Assembly (NCBI GenBank): GCA_038496675.1
Contig: CM076669.1
Coordinates: 6,070,656 to 6,134,655 of the forward strand
Length of the DNA: 64,000 nucleotides
Source: Rachycentron canadum
Lineage: Eukaryota; Chordata; Actinopteri; Carangiformes; Rachycentridae
Direction: 5' to 3'
Shown here: positions 35,290-49,200 of the stretch, in pieces
Layout: each line of letters begins with the position of its first letter
How positions within the stretch are numbered: position 1 is the stretch's first letter
The notes under the pieces: model-generated
Database searches by the model: none
What the model was told of the DNA's origin: nothing
Seen by the model: the letters and a program-made list of their open reading frames with translations, nothing else
Program-made: the position numbers and the translations under genes

Positions 35290-37200
35290 ACACAAAACAC
35301 CACCAAACAATGAATGATCCCTACTGCTCTTACATGATTATGGTCTGTTTGCACACAGAAACCAAATCAGCTGTTTATATAGCTATTATACATCCAAGGT
35401 TTCATCCAAGTTTCTTCTGTAGATAAGAAGCTTCCCTCTGGTGCAGCTGTGTCACAAAAGTGACTGACTGGGCAACTTTTCCAAGAGATTTTCAAAGGTT
35501 CATATCAAAATACTGTTCAAACTGTTTAAGTAACTTGAAGCGAAAAAGTGTCACTAAGATCTGGAGAAGGAAAAAAGATGCACCATCTTGGGTTGTACCA
35601 AAATGGAAAAGTCTATCAATCTGTGTGTGGTTGACTTGAAATGCTCAGCTATACGTGTGTTATTGCTGTGGCACAGGTTCATGCTGCAACAGACTGATGC
35701 AAACTTTCCTCAGGCGCCTCATTGTGCAGCAGAGCGGCGCAGGGAGGGGTTCAGTCTTTCTTCCCTGTAGCTGTCGCTCCTCCTTTCGCAGCCTACGTGG
35801 CAGCTGCAGCCTCTCTGCTGCAGGCTGTTACATCCTGAGTGCAACTCTCTGAAGCTACCCACGGAGAGAAACATCGGACACATCAGCTTAAACCGCAGCT
35901 TTTATGTCCACTGATAAAGAAATAAAAAAGTCCAATGTTCATGTTGTGTCAATAACTGTGTTTCCTATATTATAAAGGTATTATAGTATCCATGGTAATA
36001 TCCTTAATAAACAAGTGAGTAGTTTACTTCATGGTTCTCAGCAGTTCTGACCTTATCATTCTTTATGCATCATGACCAGTGGTTTTGTTTGTGTTAATAT
36101 TTCATACCATCTCTGTGCGCCCTTTCGATTTGCCCCCCCCCCCCCACACACACACACACAAACACACACACAATGACAGACACATCAGGTAGTTGGTGTT
36201 CTTGTTAGAGAAGCAAATAAAAAGGGAGAAACCAACCAATGCATCAGTTCAATCACTAGATGTCACTAAAAGAGCGTTTTATCAACTCAAACACTGACAA
36301 CACAGATGAACCCAAAACCATATTGTTCTAAATATGCAAATCAAATATCATTGTTTTTTAGGCCAATTGATAAATGTTAAACAGTTGTCATTCGTTAATT
36401 TTATTTATATCAGCGTGACCCTCCAGAAATAGTGTACTCGAGGTAGTATGAGTATCAACAAAACATATAAACATTAATGAATGTAACATAAATTTAAAAT
36501 GATTATATATTGAAATCGTATTAGTCACATAAGGCTCTTTCTGTCACAGCTTTGGAGTCATTCAGTATTTCAATGTGCCCATGTACAAGTTTTAGGTTTT
36601 TGTTTTGCAAATTCGTTTTCTCTATTTAAAAAGTCAAATAAAGTCAGTTTGTTCAGGTCATAGCTTTGACTAAAGGTACCGTCAAAAATCAGAACTAAGC
36701 TAAGCTGGGTAATAATCACGTTTTTTCCGGGTACACTAGTAGTCAAGTGATTCCAGTAACTAGCAATATAAACGCCCCTGCAAACGTCCCTGAGTGTAGG
36801 AGTTTCCTAGCATACAGTGAAGGCAGCATGACGCCCCTCCCGGACGCCGTGGCAACAGACGCTGCTCCTCCGACGCGCCTTCCAGGTGTTCGGTGTGTGA
36901 TATTGCAGAGCTCCGGAGCGGTTTGTCAGTATATCTGCATTAAACGGCCTAACTTGCTATGCTTTGTCCTCCAGCCCGGCTGCCACTCGGACGTCTGAAA
37001 TGCCGTATTTCCGCCCCTTACTCCCTCACTCATCTCCCGGAGAATGACGCGGGCGCGCCGATAAGATGAAGACAGACACGGGGATCAGAATTTGAGCTGA
37101 GTGTTTATACCCCGAGTTGGAACAGCTAGCGGCGGGGCTAGCCAGCTAGCCTAACGGCTCAGACACCCGGTAGCTGCTGGGATATCGGATTTGCGCAGCC
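35290..37200. promoter_or_regulatory. Divergent intergenic region between ckap4 and bltp3b
   Basis: About 1.9 kb separates the ckap4 5' end from the bltp3b start codon. The centre is AT-rich, with a C run joined to a CA repeat at 36136-36172. From about 36770 to 37570 the DNA becomes GC- and CpG-rich (for example GACGCGGGCGCGCCG near 37047), marking the bltp3b promoter and 5' leader. A second, weaker GC-rich patch at 34900-35270 covers ckap4 exon 1 and its promoter. No TATA box was seen for either gene. Confidence 0.6.
36136..36172 (+). repeat. Poly-C run joined to imperfect CA repeat
   Basis: About 13 C bases followed by an imperfect CACACA array in the intergenic region. Simple sequence only. 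Confidence 0.9.
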
Positions 37201-40200
37201 ATGGCCGGGCTCATCAAGAAGCAGATCCTAAAGCATCTGTCCAGGTCGGTGCTGAGCGGTGGTTGACGTTTACAGGGCAGGGAGCGGTGAGGGAAGGACG
37301 ACGGACGGAGGGAGGGTGGTGGTGATGGTGGGGTCTCAGCTCGTTAGCTAGCTGCCAGAAAGATGTTTATTTAACCGTTACAAGCCTATTTTTTTTTTCT
37401 GGGCGCGGGTGAAGATATTCTCGCTTGAGGTAGAGTAAGTTAGCCCGCACCCCTGATGTCTGTCAGACTGTCAGTTGCTTTTTCAGTGGATGTAGCTTCG
37501 TCGTCCCGAGACGTGGCTGCCCCGCTAACTAGCTAGCATCAGGGTTAGCTAACGACAGTGAACGGTTAATCCCTCGACACTTGCTTTGGCAGGTTCAACC
37601 AGTCGAGTGTTTGAGTGAGACTGTTGAAAACTACAATCTCAGCCTTCACCCTAAAGGCAAATTATCTCCCAGCCATCTTTAGCTAAGAAACACACTCTGC
37701 AGCACAAAATCACGCAATGGTGAGATGACTAGATCTGACATTGACAAAGATAATACGATAAATTGGGAAATCGGAGCAGGGTTTGCACAGTCCTGGGCGA
37801 GGGCGACTCAGCGGGTTTGTTTGTTTGTTTACACGGGTTTAAATCAGAGATCATGCATAATTCACACTAACCCTGAACACACACACCACAAGATCATTCA
37901 GACAGAAAGTCAGCTACAGTGGCATCTTAATTCAACACAGTTGACATCATTATATGTCATTTTTAAGACCCCTTTCTGCACCGGGAGGTAATTGTATTGT
38001 TTCAGGATCTGTTTAATGGCACTGTCACCTGCTGTGTAAGGCTCCATTTATTTATTTATTTTTTAAAAAATGTCCTGCTTTTATATGCTGCATTCAGCTC
38101 TGTCTGCTTCACATGCATTATTTATTCTTTTCCACTGTCCCTCAAGGGACTTTCAATGGACTACTTTCTTGTTTTATTCCAGAGGGGGAGCTTGAAAAAT
38201 GCAGCACTGTTTTGCACACACATATTAAATTGTTAATAACCTATTAAAGAGCACCTTTACACCTTGAACGGTGTCCAAAAGGTGTGAATGTACTGAATAA
38301 TGATAGTAGCAGGGTATTGAAATTTAAAGGTGTACGTGTAATAAAAGAAGTGACAGCTGTCATGTTTAAATTGCAGGTCACAGATGACTAAGTACTTGAG
38401 AAGCTCATCAGTATGCAGGTGGACTGGTTTCTGTTCTTCAAAGGACAGGTCAAAAATGTGTTAGTGCTTGGTGAGAGGAGCCTTTGCAGTGACTGAATTG
38501 TGACTAATATGTCACTGACCAATATCTTAGTAGTGTATGTGATTGGTTTGTCCTTCACACTTGCACAATGCCACGGCCAAGATTTGCATTACCTGCAACA
38601 CACAGCCTATGGGTGGCATGTCCTTCATTGTCCTAGTACTCTAGGTTGTGCTTGTCGAGGCCATGCTCAAGTCTCTCTGCACATGACTGTGCACGGCCTC
38701 AGCAGCATTAGCATCAACAACTGACAGGAAATGACTGGAGGAGTAGTGATGTCATCTGTCTTTGGGCTTGCCATCTGATCTGCTTTGTTCTGGCCTGTTT
38801 GGTCTGGCACTGAGTGGTAGCTGACCCATCTGACAATTGTCCAATCCTGCGCCGTTTGGTGTAGTGATGTCACGGTAAAAGTGCCAGTGTCAGCAGCAGC
38901 ATCACCTCATATATACTGCTATGGCAGGCAATGATTATTATGTTTGAAAGATTCTGGCTGGACTTTGTCCACTCAGTTGCAGCTTCATTAGAATCAGCCA
39001 GTCTGTACTTCTAGGTAACTTATTCATACACACTGTAGGAGTGCTTACACAGCTACAGGTTATGTTGTGGGTGTCAACATGTCAGCTCAGACTCTGTGTT
39101 TAACAGTTGCAGAGGACACATGTCTGTCTGATATTGTCTGTGAGCAGGATGAGCTTGTCTCAGTGAGGCAGCCCCACATCTTCACAGTTCATTGACTCAG
39201 AAGTCTGCAGTGGCTGTTCCTCCTCTAGGTGAACTGGCAGAAATCTTGTGTGTGTGGTGTTTCATGTATATGGATGAGTTTGTGAATATTAAGCAACATG
39301 GCTGAGTTCTTGGCATGTGTGTGTTCTGTGGTTCTGTAATGTGAGTGTAGTGATGAAGTGTTTTATACTGAAGGTCGAAGTCAGGCAGCCCCCGGGGGTG
39401 TGTTGATGACAAAGTGTGTGTGTTTCTGCATTACACATAGGATAAGATTATTGACGAGACCTTGGCCCAGATCCAGATAGCACAATATCCTATTACACAA
39501 GTGACACACAAATACAGATAGACATAGAAAAAGTTAAACACAGTTGGGCATGCTCAACCACATCTCTTTACCTTGTTCTCCCACAGGAGACCATTTCTTG
39601 TGTTCCTACATGAAAGTGAAAGGTCAGATTCAGCTACAGAGCAAGGACATGGAGCTGGCAGATATTCCGACACAGGAGCCTAAACACAGGTGCTCCAGTT
39701 GAAGAATGAGAATTATACCTAGTGTGAATGACTGGTCTAATAACAGGGAAAATGCTTCTTGCCCCTCCTTCACTGCCCTCCATCCTGCAGTCTTTCCATT
39801 CTTGTTTGTATCTGTCCTTTTATCTTTTTTTGGCCTGCACCCAAGAGTATGTTATCCCCATTTTTGATTTGCTTATCTTAACATGAATAATAATTTTTTC
39901 AAATGTGATTTTCAAAGAGCAGTATCCAGTTTGCTTGTTGTGATACACCTCATATCCAGAGATGAAAAACACTGGTAGTGGATAAATGGTTTAACTATTA
40001 CTCAATAGGCAAAAAGTAGAAAAAAACAATCCCATCCCATGAATTAATAATGAAAACAAACATTAATTGTAGACACAGTCCTCTCTAAAAGCCATCTAAA
40101 GTTTATTTGAACTATGACCTGACCCTTCCCTTTCCATTATTTCCTTTCCTTTCCTTTTCATTCCCTTTGATTACATAGGAATTTGCCCCTTATTCATTTC

Positions 40201-43200
40201 ACAGGGCCACAGCCCTCCCGCTAATTCTAGGCAGCATAATTTATGTCCTGGGTCACAGGGGTATGTAGTTGGTTTGAACAGGAGAGGGAGATTTGCTCGA
40301 TGTGCATAAGGCAAAGCTGTTGAGAGACCAACCTGCACAAAATGGGCCCCTTAGAATGAAGATTATCGCTTCACCTCCTAATGGAAAGAGTTCATGGCCT
40401 AAAAGATTAGGCTCATAGTAAAGCAGGTATGTGTGGACCGGTTTGAGGTTAAGTCAGGACATTATAGGAGAATTGAAACAATGGCTCCAGTCAGATATTC
40501 TCTTCTCCTTTTCACAGTGTTTATATAATAATATATTTTAATGATTTAATTAGGATGATACATTGGTTATTGGAAATTGTCAGACCACCAGTTGACCCCA
40601 CAAAAATTGTATCCCTCAAATTTTCAGTTGGTGAAGCGGAGGCTGGTTAGTTTTCTAACCTGAGTCTAATGGATTGTAACTCAGTGTTATGGAATAAGGA
40701 TTGTATTCCAGTGTGTACAAATACAACAAGCATCTTAGTGGAGATTTGGATTCCATTGCGGTGTGAGAGATGGTTCATTTCTGCTGTTGTGTTTGTCATC
40801 ATGAGCCTGACTCCTTCCATCCTGCAGTGATGATGCACTACAGTGATGAACTCCACTATTCCCAGTGTTATTGCTCGCTGCTCGTGGGAAGGCAATTATG
40901 CCATGAGTCATGACTTGCTGTGGGTGTCTCATCAGTGTGTAGATGTGAAATACTTGTGTGTGCACTAAATGTCTAGTGTGTATGTGTGTTTTATGTTTCA
41001 ATATATGTGTGTGTTTGAGAGTAATATTTGGACAGGGACCCTCCAGGACTTATTATCCTCTGCTGCTGTGTAACTGGCATTGTCTTCTCCTTCACGCTAA
41101 ATGTTTTTGTGCATTGATATCCCAGGACTCATGGGTCTTTACTGCCAATACACACCTACTTCACTTTGACAGGTTGCCTGCGTGCATTTGAATTGTTGTC
41201 CCTGTTGATGTGTGTGGATGTTTTTTGTGTTTGGTAGTAGTTTGTGTAAGTAGGCTTAAGTAAGTCAAGTGATCCTTCATGATGATAAGTCTTTTTAAAA
41301 ATGGTTCTGTTTGCATTGCACAATGAATTTTTGCCTCCATATATTTTCACAACAAACATTTTGCAAAGACCTGCAGTATTAGAACAGCTAAGGCAGAAAC
41401 GTTGCGAGAACATGAACATGCCAGACATGTTTGTGCTTTTATAATATCTGCTGCTATCATTGCCAAAAGTATATTAAATCATACAATAACGTTCCCCTAT
41501 AAATGTATAATACCATACTCTCAGAAGTGGCTCTAACTGTTGATCAAATTTGTTGCAAATTCATTTTCTGTCAATCCAATAAACCACTGAAATGATAATG
41601 ACATACCATCTAACAATAGACAAACATAAAGACACCTCTACTGTATTATACACATACCAAACAGGTAGGCAGAGGCAGTCAGGTGCATCACAATGTCTTT
41701 TCTCCTTCCCTAATATTGTTAATGATTCATGTTCTCCATTTTAAATCAAGCTTGGATTATCAGAGCAGACATATTAATGACTCAAATGTGATATTATTTC
41801 ATGTGACTGTTGTAGTTGTAATCTTGTCAAGATTGTAGACAACACCAAATGATAATTAAGACAAGTCTCATGAATGTGTGGAACGATATTTTTAAGTTTG
41901 GTTTTCAGGTTTCCATTTGAATTTGCCAACACACCCACACTGCAGACAGCCAGCCTCCAAACACTGCAGTGCTACTGTCTTCTAACAAGAGTGCGGTGGA
42001 TAGATAACATCATCATTTATGACCAGCCAATAGAAATATATTTTTATGTCAACAGATTTAGATTATGTTTGATGAACTTGCTTCATATAAATATAAGAGA
42101 AGTTTGTTTTAAACTTAAATGACCATCACCATGTTAAATCAAGGAGCTGAGGTCTTCACCATTTATGAACACTAATGATTTTCTCATTGTGTCACAGTTG
42201 CTGCTGGTCTCCAGTAAACTTTAGGGGCTGTTTTTGCTGGTCTCTAACTGGATAAGTTGCTGTTATGTCCATTTAGGAATACTGACTTCATTGGCTGGAG
42301 TTGTCAGACTCATTACACTCTGCTGTTGACACTGAATGGGCTAGTGAAGGCTTTAGAGGCCCATTTTAAATGTCACATTCTCCATTTCTGTTGTTGAGCC
42401 AAGTCTGCTACTTGGTCAAATGAGCACTGGCAGGAAAGAATGTGGTTACATCCCAGGTCCTGCCTTTTTCCCCCTGGAAAGCTACATTCCCGAATCCCAG
42501 GAGAATCCCCTGAAAATGCTTCCTCTCTTTCTTATTTTTTTTTTGTTTTTTCTTTCTGTGTCTCTCATCCATTTCTTTTCCATCTGTATGTTGCCAGAGT
42601 CTCGGTTGCTAAAACAAGCTGGTTTCTCTGAGTCACTCTGGCCATCTTCCCTCAGGCTCCTCTCTTTTTGGCACTTATGTCATCAGGCTGCGCCATGAAT
42701 GCGCTGTCAGAGAGCAGGAAAAAGCTGGGAGAGTCTAACTTTCCATTTCCAGACATCAGCCAAAAGTGTGGCGGACTAAAGTCTGCTTGCAGTGTATTGT
42801 GGTAAAGGAAAAAAAAAAAGCTGCAAGCTCAGCCTACTGTGGCAGACATTTTTAATTCTATTTTGTTAATTTTAAGTATTTAAAAAGAAAAACAGGCTTG
42901 AGCAATGCAAAAGCAGCATGGTATTTATTTCATCAGATTTAATTTACAAAGAAAAGAGGCTAACACTTTACTTTATACTTTTACAGAGAGGAATGTGGGC
43001 ATGGATATATCTGTTGAGAGGTTAATTTGGTGTTTGACAGGCAGACAGACCCCTCTCCAGCCAGTAGCTATTCCTAATCTCTTTATGAGCCTGGATTTGG
43101 TCTGGTGAGCTCGGCTGGAATAATGGCTGAAGTCTAGAGAGGAGAGATGAAAGGGAAAGATGGCAGTGTGTAAACTTAATACCCTTTTCCTTTTGCTATT

Positions 43201-46200
43201 GTTCTCAGTAATGAGTGGGCTCTCTGTCTGTGCAACTTAACTTGTAGCGTATTTAGCATTATTAGCCTACAGGCCCAGGGGAGGCCGAGAAGCCAGATAA
43301 GGAGCGAGAGAGTGAGTGAAGGTAGCTGGCTGGCAGGCTGATACTTGATCAGCAGCAGGGATGAATATTTCACTGGTCACAAGGTTGAGACACTTCAGCA
43401 ACAACATCCATCTCTGAGCCAGACTAACTGGGTGTCTTTCTCTGGGTGTACGCCCATGAGACCACATTTACAAAGAACATTATTTGTGTTTTGTTAGTGA
43501 GAGATTGTGTGTTTTGGGTCTTGTTCCTCGTTCCACTGTGCTGAGTTTCTGTGTATGTGTGCTGCTACCGCTGAATAATTCACAAGGATGGTGAATTAGA
43601 GAAGAATCTAACACTGCCAGGAGAGGGTGTTGAGTGGAAAGAAGCAGGAATTTGACAGAGTGAATAATTTAAAAACTGATTCACAATGCTTTGCTCGATG
43701 GACAAAGTTTCTTTCACAGTGATGATACTCTCTCTCTGAGCACCATGCAATGTCGCCGGATGCTCTTCCTTCAGTGAAGGCTCATATGAGTAACTGGATA
43801 ATCTCCTAAGACCATCTATCTACTGAGTGCCTCTATAGTCATACATCACCATTTTTGCATAGATGATAATGCAAATTGTCTTCTTGGTGCACTTGTGACT
43901 TTTTCACTCACAGCTCCTGATATCTGTGACATACCTGAGTCGTTCTGGTGCTGATACTCACCCCCATGTCTACTCACCTTATTTGGCTGATCATGACATA
44001 GTCACAGAAAAGTCAGTATCTGAGTTTGTCTCATTATAAAATTCTTTTTGCCATCAGTTATGTACATAATTTAGTCACTGTGTGCTGCCAACTCAGCTTT
44101 TAGTGCTGCAGCAATCCCTGCTCTCATGTTACCTTACATAAAAATTGCCTCTCCAAACAGTCAGGTTTACAGATTTCAATGGTGGGAAATGAGAACAATG
44201 CTATCGGATTGGTTCTTTTAACTGATCGATACTCGAAGTTTAACTATTGGAATCAGTATCCGGAGAGACCATCCCTGCCTTCTAATTGATAACAGATCAA
44301 ATGTGCCAGACATAAAGCCTTACATTGATGGTTGTCTATGTTTCCTTTGTGTTGTTTTCACTGTATCTTCTTTTTACTGTTATATTTTTGGATTGTATTG
44401 TTTTTCGGGCTAGGCTAGTCAACTTTTGACTGTTTAGTGCAAACTAAGGTAATCTCTGAGTTTTCTGTTCTGACTCTTAGTTGAGTATTATGGTTTCTTA
44501 CTCCCAACCTAACCTGCTCGCTGGCAGGTTTTCTTCAACACACCCTGAGTTTCCCTCTGTTTCCTGCCAAGCCTCAAGAAGCTCAATCATGCAGTCACAT
44601 GCAGTCATATAACACACTGATTTGCAGATGATTATGCCCAAGGCCTGTCTTTACCGACATTACCATCATCAAGATAAGGACAGAGACCTCTGATCCGTCC
44701 TTCCAGTCAACGTTACACATTGTGAATTCATCCTCAGTTCAGAATAAAATCTATATACTGTTTTTAACTGTGACTCCAAGACAACTGTCAGGTAACCAAT
44801 CAGGTCCCCCGCACTGAAATGTTTATGGTACATTATTAAACTGTTACAGTCTGTAAAGATGTATTACATACGTATCAATGATTAATCTTCTCATGTTGTG
44901 ATTAGCTGCACTGCTGAAACATTGTTGTCACAATTATCATATTTTGTTTGAGATTGTGATATTTCTAAATGAGGGTGATTGCAGTGCAGTCAAAATGCAT
45001 TGGAAAAATTGCAAATAATTACATCTGCTGTTGTTCTGTCATCAGCACAATTGCAACCATTCATCCCAGTATACATCAAAGTTTTTAGGGCAATAAAAAA
45101 AAAAAAAAGAGCTCTATCCTGTCATCTAGGTCAACCTGTCAGCAATGTCAGTGTGTTAGATGTGAAATTGAGCTTTGGTCTAGATCTATTTAGCCACACA
45201 GTGTAAGTGTGTGTGAGATTAGCCAGGTAACAAGATTAGGCCTACTTGAACTCAGTGTGTGTTTTTAAACTACCATTACAGATAAAAAAAACAACTCAGA
45301 TCTTATGCTACTTTGGTATTTGCTATCAGATATAATTAATTTACTGCAAATCTCCAAATGCATTGGCTGTGTTGGTGCAATTCAAACATGAATACATAGT
45401 CTTCTTGACCTCCATAGATGGCACAGTTGAGGTTGTGTGGGTCTTGAAAGGTGGAGAATGTGAAATCAATACTATCTGTGTTTTAAGGGATTCCATTACG
45501 CTTCTCTGTGGAGGTGTTCAGGTCAATAAACCATTTAGTATCTGGCCCCTCTGCTAACTATTAACCAATAATCAAAGGGTGCAGGAAACACTTTGGTCAT
45601 GGAGACTGAGTTTATGTGTTCAAGTCTATTTACTTGGTTTAAAGAGCAAATAGACTAAACACACAAAACCACTTAATTGTCTGTGCACATACATTTCCTC
45701 GAGACAGTGAGATTATAAATTTCAATATTGTCTTATATTGTGAATTAAAGATGAGATTCACTTTGTCCTCTAATGAGTACGCTTTGTGTCGCACATTCTC
45801 GCCTGCCTGAATTTCACAAAGGCCAATTATCCTGAGCAGCATCTGTGCTTTTCATTATTAAAATTCAAACACTCTGTGCCTTGGTCCTCTCCCCCCATGT
45901 CTTTATCAGATTAAGTTGTAACTCTGGAAACAAAGCAAACAAAAACAGTTAACAAAGCCTTAATGAACAGAAAATATTTTACTGAACTCTGGTTTCTCTT
46001 TAATTGATTATTTGTTTCCAGTCCTAGAATATGACTTCAACAGCACCATATAACACCAAATTATAGGATTATTATTGGGCTTGTATTATTAAAGAGAACT
46101 GTTTTTTTTTTTTTTCTTGGATATAATTTTTTCTGAAATTAATGACTTTTGCTTGGTATAAAATGTGATGTGTGTGTTGCATTGGAAAGGTGCCCCTCTC

Positions 46201-49200
46201 TCCTCATCCAATACACTAAAATCCAAACAGTTGGGGTTTGTTTGGCCAGCGTGTTGCTTTGCCAAGAACCTTTCTCTATAAATATTCTCAGACTCAAAGC
46301 TTTACTTCTCATCCATGGTCTCGTAGGTTTGCTAAGAACCTGTCGCCGGACAAGATCAACCTCAGCACACTGAAGGGGGAGGGGCAGCTCACCAACCTGG
46401 AGCTGGATGAGGAGGTTCTTCAGAGTCTGCTGGACCTGCCCACCTGGTTGGCCATCAACCGCGTAGAATGCAACAAGGCCGCCATTCGGGTGAGCGACAA
46501 CAGAGTTGAATTTGAGCATTTTCATGGAACAGTTTGACATTTTTGGAAAAACACTTTTTCTTTCTAGTGAAGTTAGATGAGAGGATACAACCCTCTTGTC
46601 TTTACTGTAAATATTAAGCCTTCAGCCATAACACCTTGAAACGGGGAAATAGCTAGCAATTTTTATTTTTGTTTAATCCATACAAGAAGTGCAAAAATGG
46701 TTGGACACATGGTTTTATGGAGCATTGTGTGTCTGAGTATTCTTTGACCCAGGCTCAGAGCCAAGAAATAGTGCGACACGTAACCCTCTGTAAAACAGAG
46801 AATTGTTGCCTTTACATGTAGCTTTTTGCATGGATTGAACATACAAGATATCACATATTCATGAGTGAACTTAAGAAACACTGGCAGGTGGATTTTATTA
46901 CCTTCAGGCAGAGCCAGGCCCTGCGTGTAGTCTTCACACTAACTGACGTGTCCCAGAATGTTGAACTTTTGCTTTAGAGCTGTATTGCCTGAAAGTGTGA
47001 ACTCACTAAATCTGACCAAATCATTTTCCTTATTGATATTGTTAAAACCAAAATCCAGAGATAACGTGTATGTATTGTTCACTCACATTTAAAGTCACAT
47101 ACAAAACTGATTTTTACTATTTTATTTCAGGTCAAAAGCAAATGGAAACCTAGGAAATTATATGTTTGTGCTGTTTAGTTACAGACAGGCACATTAATGA
47201 TACTGTAGGAGAAAATAAACACACTTCAACAACCCAGAGTCTTTGCACCACACACACTCTCTGCTGAAGTTGGCCGATACCCTATGTGGTCATGGTCATC
47301 AGCCAAGTGCCATGTTTAAGAGCACACTCTGACACACCCTGGAAACGGTGAATGGAGCCGCATAATTTCCATCAAGACTGGACTCTATTCAGACCAAAGT
47401 CCACTTTCCACCTCTTCTTTGCTTCTTTAACTCAATATTTTCTCTCTATCCTCACTATGTTCGTAGAACTTCTCCACCTGTTGTCTGAATAACATAAATG
47501 TGGCCATTTTCACCATCCTGTTATGTATTGGTCATTTATACACGTGTCTAACTTATTTGCTCTGTCATTGACATTGTGTGTAATACAAATGCGATACTGC
47601 AGCCATAATACCCACATCATTTACAGTAAGTGTGTGTGTGTGAAGAGAATCAGATTTCTCAGTGAACAGTGGAGCTAATGAATCGAAACCTCTGGCGCTG
47701 CCTGTCTCCACCTTAGTGTTTATTTCACTGTTTTCTGTCTAACTGGTTAAAAAGAGAACGAGAAAAAGAGAAAAGAGATGTGTATCTCACTTCCTCACTT
47801 GTTCAATCCCCGTGTTATCGCTCTGTCTTCCTGTTACAGAGGAGCTAAACCCAACACGCTCACCTCCTCATTCTGAAAGACTGTCACACACAAATGAACA
47901 GGAAATAAAAGTCGCTTTATTATTAAATAAAATATACAAAATCAACTCTGTAGCTCTCCCAGTCACAACCCACACTCATAAATGCATACACTGATGTAAA
48001 TTGTAACAATTGTTGTTTCTGCTATGAAGACTCAAAGTGACACACGTGGGCTAACAACCTCTGCCGGTGCCTTATAGTATTTCTACAGCAGAGGCAAGTG
48101 AATGAAATGTGTTTAATGCAATTAAAGACGTAAATCCAAAGCACTTCCTCACTTTTTGATTCATGACGTCTCAAGGAATTGCTCGGTGAACATGAGCATT
48201 TAATCCACTTTGCTATATAATTTGACATAGACTAGAATTAAGAGGCTGCATGTGGAGGATTAATGGAGCTCTGGATCTGAATGGAAGGAACTTCCTGCCA
48301 GTCTAGACTCATTGATTTCAATATTTTTCTTCCTTCATCCTTCGAGCTACCTTTTCTGTTTTCGACTTGATTTAATTTTGTGAACTTCAGTTGCATTTAA
48401 TTTGTTTTGTGTGTCCCATTGACTGGTCATTTAGTTTAACATTTTGGGAGGACCAAATGGCCAAAAGCTCGCAGTAGGGATCACAATGCTATGAGGCTGA
48501 AAAGCTGAGCCACTGTTCTCTTTTCATTCACAGATACCATGGACCAAGTTGAAGACTCATCCAATCTCTTTGGTAAGTTTCAACTACTTTAACTGTCGCT
48601 CACATAATCAATTTTTCTACATTTATTGTCATGTAAGTTGAATTTTGTTAACAAATAGGTATAACAAAAAAAAATCATACTAATTTGTGTTTTACAGGGT
48701 AGTAAAACTGATTAACCACCCATCCTCCTGCATAATTTATGCATCATCCATCAATGCAATTTATCACAAAGTGAAGAGCAGGAAACCACTGAAAGTGTTG
48801 TAGTAATAGCCGTCGTCGTAGAGAACCCGGTTTGCGTACAGCTTCACAAACACACTGTCTCCAGGTTCGAGCTGCACCACAGCTGCGTTGGTCGCACTGT
48901 CTTGGTTGTCGTCACCCACAGTATCCCAGGTAGACACCACCCTCTGACTGTTCATCATCAGCGACGCCACCGAGTTGGGCTGTCCAGAGTTGTTGTTGTA
49001 CATGGTGTAGCTGAAGTAGTACAACCCCCGGGTCATGGCGGTGAAGATGCCTGTGGCAGGATTGTAGCTGCTGCCGATGTTGGAAAGTATTCTTTGATAT
49101 TTCAGCGGTGTGTCTTGTTCAAACGGACCCACTGAGCTTCCTAAAGCAGCAGTGAAAGCCACTTTTGACACAGTTGCGGATGTGACACCTGAAAGCGCGT

